A DNA stretch of 64,000 nt from Arachis hypogaea. Taxonomy: Eukaryota; Streptophyta; Magnoliopsida; Fabales; Fabaceae. Under the pieces are notes generated by a model. The model did not search any database, was not told the origin of the DNA, and saw only the letters and a list, made by a program, of their open reading frames with translations. Shown here one piece after another: positions 33,936 through 44,473 of the stretch. Each line of letters begins with the position of its first letter. Position 1 is the stretch's first letter. The position numbers and the translations under genes were made by a program. The stretch is from contig NC_092040.1 in NCBI RefSeq assembly GCF_003086295.3, positions 61,607,559 through 61,671,558 of the forward strand, given 5' to 3'.

Positions 33936-34160
33936 AACGCCAGTAAGGAGCATCTGCTTGATGCCAGAACAGAGCATGAATCTGGCGTTGAATGCCAGAA
34001 ACAAACAGCAATCTGGCGTCTAAATGCCAGGATTGCACTCTGAGGAAAGCTGGCATTTAACGCCAACAACAAGCATCAGACTGGCGTTAAACGCCAGAAA
34101 CATGCTACATTTGGGCGTTTAACGCCAGAAACAAGCTTCAGCCTGGCGTTAAATGCCAGG
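33936..34160. repeat. Cluster of CTGGCGTTNAACGCCAG palindromes
   Basis: Six or more near-perfect copies occur about 30-38 bases apart (for example CTGGCGTTAAACGCCAG near 34082 and GGGCGTTTAACGCCAG near 34112). They are separated by AAACA- and GCA-rich linkers. Confidence 0.9.
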
Positions 34161-34663
34161 ATTGCAGGCAGAGGGCATTTTACATGCCTAATTGGTGCAG
34201 GGATGATTCATCCTTGACACCTCAGGATCTGTGGACCCCACAGGATCTCCACTACCTCAACTCACATTCTCTCCTCTTCACACAATCCAATGACACTCTT
34301 CCCCAAACACCTTTCACCAATCACCTCAATCTCTCTTTCCCATCACCTCTTCACCACTCACATCCATCCACTCTTCCCCATAAACTCCACCTAACTTCAA
34401 ATTCAAAATCTCTTTCCAACCCAAACCCACCCTAAATGACCAAACCCCATTCCCTTTCCCTCCTCTATATAAACCCTCCATCCTTCTTCATTTTCACAAA
34501 ACACAACCCTCTCTTCTCTCCCTTGGCCGAAACACACAACTCTCTCCCTCTCCTCCATATCTTCTTCTTCTTCATATATTATTTCTTCTTTTGCTCGAGG
34601 ACGAGCAACATTCTAAGTTTGGTGTGCTAAAAGCATAGCTTTTTTGTTTTTCCATAACCATTG

Positions 34664-35818
34664 ATGGCACCTAAGGCCGGAGAAACCTCTAGAAAGAGGA
34701 AAGGGAAGACAAAAGCTTCCACCTCCGAGTCATGGGAGATGGAGAGATTCACCTCAAAAGCATATCAAGACCACTTCTATGAAGTTGTGGCCAAGAAGAA
34801 GGTGATCCCCGAGGTCCCTTTCATGCTCAAGAAAAATGAGTATCCGGAGATCCGACATGAGATCCAAAGAAGATGTTGGGAATTTCTTACCAACCCTATT
34901 CAACAAGTCGGAATCTTAATTGTTTAAGAGTTCTATGCCAATGCATGGATCACTAGGAACTATGATCAAAGCATGAACCCAAACCCAAAGAATTGGCTTA
35001 CAATGGTTCGGCGGAAATGCTTAGATTTCAGTTTGGAAAATGTAAAGTTGGCGTTCAACTTGCCTATGATGCAAGAAGATGCACGCCCCTACACTAGAAG
35101 GGTCAACTTTGATCAAAGGTTGGACCAATTCCTCATGGACATATGTGTGGAAGGAGCTCAATGGAAAAGAGACTCAAAAGGCAAGCCGGTTCAATTGAGA
35201 AGACTGGACCTTAAGCCTGTGGCTAGAGGATGGTTGGAGTTCATCCAACGCTCCATCATCCCCACTAGCAACCGATCCGAAGTAATTGTGGATCGGGCCA
35301 TCATGATCCATAGCATCATGATTGGAGAGGAAATAGAAGTTCATGAAGTCATCTCTCTAGAACTCTACAAAGTAGCCGAAAAGCCCTCCACCTTGGCAAG
35401 GCTAGCTTTTCCTCATCTCATTTTCCATCTATGCTACTTAGCTGGAGTTGTCATAGATGGAGACATCCTCTTTGAAGAGGACAAGCCCATCACTAAGAAG
35501 AGGATAGAACAAACAAGAGAGCCTATTCATGGATCTCAAGAGACGCATGAGGAAGCTCATCATCAAGAAATTCCTGAGATGCCTCAAGGGATGCATTTTC
35601 CTCCAAATAACTATTGGGAATAACTCAACACTTCTCTAGAAGGATTGAGTCATGACATGACCCAATTAAGGGTGGAACACCAAGAGCACTCCATCATTCT
35701 CAATGAGATTAGAGAAAATCAAAGAGCTATGAGGGAGGAGCAACAAAGGCAAGGAAGAGACATAGAAGAGCTCAAGAATACCATTGGTCCTTCAAGGAGA
35801 AGGCGCCATCATCACTAA
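34664..35818 (+). pseudogene. Second ORF of the FIDEL-like fragment (plant transposon protein)
   Basis: One frame of 385 codons starts MAPKAGETSRKRKG (preceded by another Met at 34661) and is broken by two TAA stops (34925, 35621). The N-terminus is basic. The middle holds WLTMVRRKCLDFSLENVKLA and PTSNRSEVIVDRAIMI, words I associate from memory with the 'putative plant transposon protein' domain common in Arachis Athila-type elements. The C-terminus is Gln/Glu-rich and helical and ends RRRRHHH. It sits where env-like ORFs of Athila elements sit, between pol and the 3' LTR, but no signal peptide or membrane segment is visible. Function unknown. Confidence 0.8.
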
Positions 35819-36918
35819 GGTGGACTCATTCCTTAACTTCCTTGTTCTTATCTCTCTATTTTTCGGTTTTTAAGCTTCATGTTTGTCTATGTTTGTGTCT
35901 TTATTACATGATCAGTAGTGTTTAGTGTCTATGTCTTAAGGCTATGAATAATTCCATGAATCCTTCACCTTTCTTAAATGAAAAATGTTTTTAATACAAA
36001 AGAACAAGAAGTACATGACTTTCGAATTCATCCTTGAATTTAGTTTAATTATATTGATGTGGTGACAATACTTTTTGTTTTCTGAATGAATGCTTGAACA
36101 GTGCATATTTTTTATCTTGTTGTTTATGAATGTTAAAATTATTGGCTCTTGAAAGAATGATGAACAAGAGAAATGTTATTGATGATCTAAAAAATCATAA
36201 AATTGATTCTTGAAGCAAGAAAAAGCAGTGAAGAACAAAGCTTGCGAAAAAAAAGTGGCAAAAAAATTAGAAAGAAAAAGAAAAAGCAAGCAGAAAAAGC
36301 CAATAGCCCTTAAAACCAAAAGGCAAGGGTAAAAAGGATCCAAGGCTTTGAGCATCAATGGATAGGAGGGCCCAAGGAAATAAATCCAGGCCTAAGCGGC
36401 TAAAACAAGCTGTCCCTAACCATGTGCTTGTGGCATGCAGGTCCAAGTGAAAAGCTTGAGACTGAGTGGTTAAAGTCGTGATCCAAAGCAAAAGAGTGTT
36501 CTTAAGAGCTCTGGACACCTCTAACTGGGGACTTTAGCAAAGCTGAGTCACAATCTGAAAAGGTTCACCCAGTCATGTGTCTGTGGCATTTATGTATCCG
36601 GTGGTAATATTGGAAAACAAAGTGCTTAGGGCAACGGCCAAGACTCATAAAAGTAGCTGCATTCAAGAATCAACATACTTAACTAGGAGAATTAATAACA
36701 CTATCTAAACTCTGAGTTCCTATAGATGCCAATCATTCTAAACTTCAAAGGATAAAGTGAGATGCCAAAATTGTTCATAAGCAAAAAGCAACAAGTCCCG
36801 CTCATCTAATTAAAATTAATATTCATTGATATTTTGAGATTTATAGTATATTTTCTTCTTTTTATCCTATTTGATTTTCAGTTGCTTGGGGACAAGCAAC
36901 AATTTAAGTTTGGTGTTG
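35819..36918 (+). other. FIDEL-like 3' untranslated segment
   Basis: It is non-coding and closely similar to 62470-63503 (shared CCAATAGCCCTTAAAACC-type and GGCATGCAGGTCCAAGTG text). It ends GGGGACAAGCAACAATTTAA and GGTGTTG just before the LTR, the polypurine-tract region of the family. Confidence 0.75.
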
Positions 36919-37425
36919 TGATGAGCAGATAATTTATATGCTTTTTGGCATTATTTTAGGTAGTTTTTAGTAGGATCTAGCTACTTTTAGGGATGTTTTT
37001 ATTAGTTTTTATGAAAAATTTACATTTCTGGACTTTACTATGAGTTTGTGTATTTTTCTGTAATTTCAGGTATTTTCTGGCTGAAATTGAGGGACCTGAG
37101 CAAAAATCTGATTCAGGCTGAAAAAGGACTACTGATGTTGTTGGATTCTGACCTCCCTGCACTCGAAATAGATTTTCTAGAGCTAAAGAACTTCAAATGG
37201 CACGCTCTCAATGGCGTTGGAAAGTAGACATCCAGAGCTTTCCAGCAATATATAATAGTCCATACTTTATTTGAGTTTAGACGACGCAAACTGGCGTTCA
37301 ACGCCAGTTCCATGTTACATTTTGGAGTAAAACACTAGAAACACGTCACAAACCAGAGTTAAACGCAAAAAACACGTTACAACTTGGCGTTTAACTCCAA
37401 GAGAAGCCTCTGCACGTGTAAAGCT
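36919..37425 (+). repeat. Partial 3' LTR of the FIDEL-like fragment
   Basis: It starts TGATGAGCAGATAATTTATA and covers the first third of a FIDEL-like LTR, including CTGGCGTTCAACGCCAG near 37291. It breaks off near AAGCTCAA at about 37425. Confidence 0.85.
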
Positions 37426-37543
37426 CAAACAAAAGAGCCACGAAAGATAGCAAAACAGAGACCTTGTGTGCTCTGTTTTCCAAAAGAGCCATTCCCATTA
37501 TGGAATAGCCAAACAAGGGTACACTAGTTATGAATATCATGAG

Positions 37544-37544
<1 letters not shown>

Positions 37545-37591
<47 letters not shown>
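37545..37591. repeat. (TA)n microsatellite
   Basis: About 23 TA units follow the truncated LTR. Confidence 0.95.
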
Positions 37592-39091
37592 CATGCTGGA
37601 GTGGATCACAGAATAAAAGAATATTAATTAATTAAAAAATAGAGTGGTAATAAGTAATAAGTAATAAAATGTTGTTTTGTTGTAGCCCGTGAATGTGATG
37701 GGTGTTTGGTAAGTGGAAAGAAGAGATACCCTATTATTAAGGTGTAGGTGCTATTGTCAGAGAGTAACACAGAACAAATCAAGGAATCTATATACCAGTT
37801 TTCTTTTTGAATCAGGACCTCCTCTAAGCTTAAACTAGTCTGTGAAACTCAGTAACCTCTTTTTCTTTTTTTACTTGAGACACTCATTTTGTTTGGATGC
37901 TCAACTTGCACCACAGATGTAATCCATGATATTGGTTACATTAAGAGAACTATTATGCATTATTAATTTATCATTGGTTAAAAAGACCTTTCTCCCTAAC
38001 TGTTTGGGAATAAAAACAACATGTAGAAGGTTATTTATATAAATGTTTTCTTCAGATATTCTCGTAAATTGGAATGGAGGGCACAATTGTGCAAAGACAG
38101 TAATTGCTTCAGAAAAGTAAATCACGTGAGCCAGGTATGGCCGCAAGCTTCTATGTGTGTTTGTGGAAGGGACAAGGGACTAGAAAAAGTAAAAGCCCTA
38201 TTGGTATTTAGTGAAAAAAAGAAAAAAATAAAAAACAGGTCAAGTTGGTGGTAGAAATTTTGGGTAGGAAAATGATTCTCTTTTTTTTCTGTCTGAGTGG
38301 CACTGAGCTGTGAAAAACTAAAAACATTGTTGTAATCTTTGTGTTTATTAGTTTGGGAGATCCCAAATCCCAACTTGATCCTATGAAGATCTTAGGCTGG
38401 ATCAAAATAAATGATTTTTCGGAATGGTATAGAAGAGATTACAACAATGTTTTTAGTTTATTTAATGGCAAATTGATCCCTCGTGATGTTTATAAAATAG
38501 TTTTACACAATAATATTTTGTATTTTTACTTAATTAGATTGCCGTTATCTGTTGAATGATTTAATTGCTGCTGCTACTGCTGGATCCCAAATCTGTTTGA
38601 TTATATCAATTTAATTCTTGCTAAATGATGATTGTGCTAAATTCGTGGTTTAATGGTTGGATATGGCAATTACAATTTTTTTGTCTGTAATTTTTACAGT
38701 TATTCGTCGTTAAGGTTGAAGGCGAAAGTTTTTGGTTAAGGTCTTCCAAGAAGATTTTGTCAAAACATTGATCGTGTCATGGCAAGGTACAATGCATACT
38801 TTAATTCTTTTGATTTGTTAGTTTTGAAGTTGCAATTTAACTTATTATATTTGTACTAAAAATTCTATGTTTCTCTTTATTTGTTTTACCTCAATGGGTT
38901 TCTAGAGAATTACTTCTAAGACTAGGAACTATTTCCCAACCTAGTTACAAGTCTTTGAATGTCCTTTTCATTGCCCATTCCCTTTGTAGCGAATAACACC
39001 CTGCCTCCTCTATTCTTCTAATCTTCACTTTGTGACCCCTTATAAATTTTCCGCCTAAAAAATTTAATAATTATCCATTAGGTTTTGTGAT
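37592..39091 (+). other. CACTA sequence upstream of TNP2, with a 24-bp inverted repeat
   Basis: It is AT-rich and non-coding, likely leader and intron of the TNP2 gene. A perfect 24-bp inverted repeat lies at 38315-38338 and 38436-38459, with 97 bases between its arms. A short open frame at 38341-38559 covers part of the loop and right arm but shows no domain I recognise. Confidence 0.5.
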
Positions 39092-42000
39092 ATGCCAAAG
39101 GATTGGATGGATCTACCGAGGTATAGCGAAGAGTATATCAATGGTGTTATTAGTTTTTTAGACTTTGCATACTCTGAGGGAAAACCGGACGGACGACAAA
39201 TTCAATGTCCTTGTAAGAGGTGTTGTAACATTAATTGGTATAGAAGAGATGTGGTATTCGACCATTTAGTAGCCGACGGATTTGTTAAGGGATATAGAAC
39301 ATGGATTAATCATGGCGAATGGGCAATCCCGATGGCGGTTGACGATGACACGGATGATGAAGAAGGTGCACGCGATGACATTGAGGACTGCTTAATGATG
39401 CATTTGGAGATGTATCTCATTCTAAGGGTGTTACTGTAGGTCAAAATGAAGAAGCTAAAAAGTTTTACAATTTAATAAATGGGGCAAGTCAAGAGTTATA
39501 CCCGGGTTGCAAGAAATTTTCTACATTATCTTTTACCATCCATCTGTACTTGTTAAAGTGTTTGCACGGTTGGAGCAATGCCTCCTTCACTTCATTTCTT
39601 GAGCTATTGAAAGAGGCAATGCCTGACATTAACATACCTTTATCTTTCCATAAGACAAAGTCTATGATAAGAGATTTAGGTCTGGATTATAAAAAGATTG
39701 ATGCTTGTCCTAATGATTGCCTCCTGTATAGAAAAGAACTAAAGGATGAAAAACACTGTTGTGTGTGTGGAACTTCTCGATATACTGAAAATTCCAGTGA
39801 TAATAGCAAGAACCAACCTGACAAGAAAGGTCGTCTTATTCCTGCAAAGACTCTGAGATACTTTCCTATAATTCCAAGACTTCAGAGATTATTTATGTGC
39901 TCAAAGATGGCAGCTAGTCTGAGGTGGCATGATGAGGAGTGCGTAAAAGATGGGACGTTAAAGCATCCTGCTGATGGCTTGGCATGGAAGAACCTTGATG
40001 AAATAGATGAAGAATTTGCAAAAGAATCTCGCAATATTAGACTAGGCTTGTCAAGTGATGAGTTCAACCCATTTCGTAGCATGAACATTTCATGGAGCAC
40101 GTGGCCCGTGATGCTGATGGTATACAACTTGCCTCCGTGGATATGCATGAAACCCGAATATTGTATGCTTTCTTTGCTTATTCCTGGGCCACAATCACCT
40201 GGTAAAGACATTGATGTGTATCTACAACCATTGATAGAAGACTTGAAGTTGTTGTGGGAAAAAGGGGTTGAAACCTGTAATGCGTCAAAGAATGAGACCT
40301 TTCACATGCGGGCAGCTCTTTTGTGGATAATCAACGATTTTCCTGCTTATGCTATGTTGTCTGGGTGGAGTACAAAGGAAAAGTTGGCTTGCCCTTGTTG
40401 CAACAAAAATAGCAGTAGCTTACAACTAAAACACAGTCGGAAGACAGTTTATATGGACCATCGTGTCTTTTTACCTATGGATCATCCATGGAGAACCAAT
40501 ACAAGGTCTTTTAATGGGAAGCAGGAATTAAGACGCCCTCCACCTGTTATAGAAGGAACCGAAATTTTTGAGATGCTACAAAATGCTGAGAATGCCTTTG
40601 GAAAGAAGCAAAGTACATCAAATAGTTTCCCATGGAATTGGAAAAAAAGATCAATTTTCTTTGAATTGCCTTACTGGCACAAGAACCCACTGTGTCACAA
40701 CTTAGATGTCATGTACATTGAGAAGAATATACTTGACAGTGTAATTGGAACTCTCTTGGATATCCCAGGAAAGATAAAGGACCATTTGAATGCTCGATAT
40801 GACTTAAAAGAAATGGGTATCTGGAAAAATCTTCAACCAAAGGAGGTGAATAATGGCAAGAGAATAAAGTTGGCAAAGGCATGCTTTTCTATGACTGCTG
40901 TAGAGAAGTCAGTTTTTTGTGGTGTTTTGAAGACAACAAAGCTACCTGATGGCAGTGCTTTGAATATATCACGCTGTGTACATCTAAGAGAAAGAAAAGT
41001 TTCTGGGCATAAGACCCACGATGCTCACTTTATGCTTCACTATTTACTACCAATACCGATTAAAAGCATCCTTCCTGATCATGTGGCCATTTTGTTGATT
41101 CGACTAAGTTCCTTTTTTCGTCGCTTGTGCAAAAAGTTCATCATACTGGAAGAGATAGATTTACTGGAGTTAGATATTATAGAAATATTATGCCATCTTG
41201 AGAGGATCTTTCCCCTAGTTTTTTTGACATAATGGTTCATCTTCCCATTCATTTATCAAATGAGGTGAGATTGGAAGGTCCGGTGCAGTTTCGTTGGATG
41301 TATCCTCCGGAAAGGTACATGTGTATATTAAAGTCATATGTTCACAATAGAAGTCGGCCCGAAGGTTCTATTGCAGAGGCATGTCTGGCTGAGGAGTGCA
41401 TAACTTTCTGCTCAAGATACTTGCATGGAGGTGTGCAAACAAGACTTAATAAGCGGCCTCGGAATGATGATGATCCTAACGAAGACGAAGTTGTGCCATC
41501 AAAGTTGTTTTCTAACAAAGGTCGTTTGTTAGGCGTGGGAAATGAAGAACCAATTAATCTAGATGACAGATCAATTGCTCAAGCCCATGTGTATGTATTA
41601 CACAATTGTGAAGAAGTGGCAGATTATGTTAGGTAACTTAATTAAACTTTTTTTATTCCGATCATGTTCACCCATATTTTTTAGATCAAACCTAACTATT
41701 ATTAATTATAGAGAGCATGAGGAAGAGGTTAATAATCAGCGGGAAATGAAATGGAAAAAAGCAAAAGTTCACAACAAAACGTTTGCGCAGTGGTTTGAAA
41801 CTCGTGCGAGGGATCCAATTGTGCCTTTCTGGCTAAAAGAATTATCTCGAGGTCCAAGCTCTGTTGCAAGAAGATTTTCTGGATATGTAATTAATGGATA
41901 CAGGTTTCACACGGTGGAACGTGAGGCAAGGTGATGAGCGGATAATTTATACGCTTTTTGGCATTGTTTTTAGGTAGTTTTTAGTAAGTTCAAGCTACTT

Positions 42001-44312
42001 TTAGGGATGTTTTCATTAGTTTTTATGATAAATTCACATTTCTGGACTTTACTATGAGTTTGTATGTTTTTATGTGATTTCAGGTAATTTCTGGCTGAAA
42101 TTGAGGGACTTGAGCAAAACTCTGAAAAAGGCTGACAAAAGGACTGCTGATGCTGTTGGAATCTAACCTCCCTGCACTCGAAATGGATTTTCTGGAGCTA
42201 CAGAACTCCAAATGGTGCGCTCTTAACGGAGTTGAAAAGTAGACATCCAGAGCTTTCCAGCAATATATAACAGTCCAAAATTTATTCGGAAATTGACGAC
42301 ATAAATTGGCGTTGAACGCCAAGTACATGCTGCTGTTTGGAGTTAAACGCCAGAAACACGTCATGATCCGGAGTTGAACGCCCAAAACACGTTATAACTT
42401 GGAGTTCAACTCCAAGAAAAGCCTCAGCTCGTGGATAGATCAAGCTCAGCCCAAGCATACACCAAGTGGGCCCCGGAAGTGGATTTATGCATCAATTACT
42501 TACTCATGTAAACCGTAGTAGCTAGTTTAGTATAAATAAGACTTTTTACTAATGTATTAGTCGTCTTTTGACCATTCGGTCTTTTGACCACGTTTCATCT
42601 TTGGTCTCAGTTTTGTTTTATTCTTCATCTTAGGAGGCCATTGAGCACGTTTTAGGGGGCTGGCCATTCGGCCATGCCTGAACCTTTCACTTATGTATTT
42701 TCAACGGTGGCGTTTCTGCACACCATAGATTAAGGGTGTGGAGCTCTGCTGTACCTCAAGTTTCAATACAATTACCATTACTTTATATTCGATTCGCTTT
42801 TATTCTTATTCCAAGATATACGCTGTACTTCAACTTGATGAATGTGATGATCCGTGACACTCATCATCATTCTCACCTATGAATGCGTGTGACTGACAAC
42901 CACTTCCGTTCTACTTTAGGCCGGGCACATATCTCTTAGATTCCCCAACAGAATCTTCGTGGTATAAGCTAGATAGATGGCGGCATTCATGGGGATCCGG
43001 AAAGTCTAACCTTGTCTGTGGTATTCCGAGTAGGATCCCGGGAATCCGGAAAGTCTAACCTTGTATGTGGTATTCCGAGTAGGATTCTGGTATTGAATGA
43101 CTGTGACGAGCTTCAAACTCCTGAAGCCTAGGCGTGATGACAAACGCAAAAGAATCAATGGATTCTACTCCAACCTGATTGAGAACCGACAGATGATTAG
43201 CCGTGCTGTGACAGAGCATTTGGACCATTTTTACTGAGAGGATGGGATTTAGCTATCAACAAGGGTGATGCCTCCAGACGATTAGCCCTGCAGTGACAGT
43301 GCATAGGACCATTTTCCCGAGAGGATTAAAAGTAGCCATTGATGATGGTGATGCCCTACATACAGCTTGCCATGGAAAGGAGTAAGAAGGATTGGATGAG
43401 AGCAATAAGAAAGTAGAGATTCGAAAGGATTCTAGCATCTCCACACACCTATCTGAAATTCCCACTATTGATTTACATAAGTATTTCTATCCCTTTTTAT
43501 TTTTTTATCTTTTAAAATCCAATTACATTTGACCCTATGAATCCACTTAACTGAGATTTACAAAGTGACCATAGCTTGCTTCATACCAACAATCTCTATG
43601 GGATCGACCCTTACTCACGTAAGGTATTAGTTGGATGACCCAGTACACTTGCTGGTTAAGTTGAACGGAGTTGTGTCCACACATAGTTGAAAAAGCAATG
43701 AATTTTACAAAATACAATAACAAAGGAATCACAATTTCGTCCACCACAAGGAGAAAAACACAAAACAGTGGTGTCACATTAACTGCTTTAACTTCAAGCT
43801 TTGCAAGTGCTAAAGATCAAAGTCCAATCCAAGACAATGTAGCTTATTATGGCAGGTTATTTGAGATAGTAGAGTTAGACTATTTTGGGCGTTTTAAGGT
43901 TGTCTTATTTCGGTGTGAGTGGTACGATGCTGGGGGAGATAAGTATGGTCTTACAATTGTTCACTTCCATAAGAAATGCTTCCAGGATGAACCTTTTATA
44001 CTAGCATCTCAAGCACATCAGTGTTTTTATGTGCAAGATCCATATGAACATAACAAACATTATGTTATGGAAACTGTCCCAAGAGACTTATTTAAAACAA
44101 GCGACGAATCTGAGTCTGAGGCCTGTCAAACACACTATAGTGAACAACACGAGCGTATAACGAGCCCTGCGATACCAGCTGATGATGGTGAACTTATTCT
44201 GGAGAGGACTAATTTACGACCCACGGTTATTGAAACGGTTCCCCATGTGACTTCTGCCCAAGAATATAAGGCAGACTTCATTGGAGATTCTGATTCTGAT
44301 TGGTCATCCTAA
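39092..44312 (+). pseudogene. CACTA TNP2-type transposase, broken by frameshifts and an LTR
   Basis: Segments in order: 39092 to about 39393, a transposase-associated domain with QCPCKRCC; a one-base shift; about 39397-41220, the Transposase_21/TNP2 core with WSNASFTSFLELL and LPYWHKNPLCHNLDVMYIEK; a one-base shift at a C-run near 41215; 41232-41635, a DUF4218-like region with VHLPIHLSNEVRLEGPVQFR; an intron-like gap; 41711-41931, then a solo LTR with TSD CAAGG; 43752-44312, KTQNSGV and a DUF4216-like tail ending DSDWSS. En/Spm TNPD is the family reference: it cuts at the ends of the transposon. Removing the LTR and one TSD copy restores phase. Family firm; the copy is dead. Confidence 0.93.
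41932..43746 (+). mobile_element. FIDEL-like solo LTR C inside the TNP2 gene, TSD CAAGG
   Basis: It is 1,815 bp, starts TGATGAGCGGATAATTTATA and ends TTTCGTCCACCA, with TSD CAAGG at 41927-41931 and 43747-43751. Its tandem duplication near 42985-43090 is the same as in the solo LTR at 8699-10492 (inverted there), so the two belong to one subfamily. Confidence 0.96.
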
Positions 44313-44473
44313 GCAATTTATTGCTTAATATGTACATATGTATACTTAAGTTTTCTTCTTCACATTTTTATTTGTAAGTAATACTTATTTTTTGTTAATT
44401 TATTAGTCTCTTACATTTTTCTTATATTGATTTTAATGGGTATATTGACTCTACTTAACTAATTTATTTGTGT

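Larger units (their letters stand above)
33936..37425 (+). mobile_element. Truncated 3' half of a FIDEL-like element
   Basis: The order matches the 3' part of FIDEL-2: a palindrome-rich spacer beginning AAACGCCAGTAAGGA (as at 61926), a second ORF (34664-35818), a long 3' untranslated segment nearly identical to 62780-63500, and an LTR start at 36919. The LTR breaks off at about 37425. No 5' LTR, gag or pol, and no TSD are found, so it was truncated on both sides after or during insertion into the CACTA element. Confidence 0.88.
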
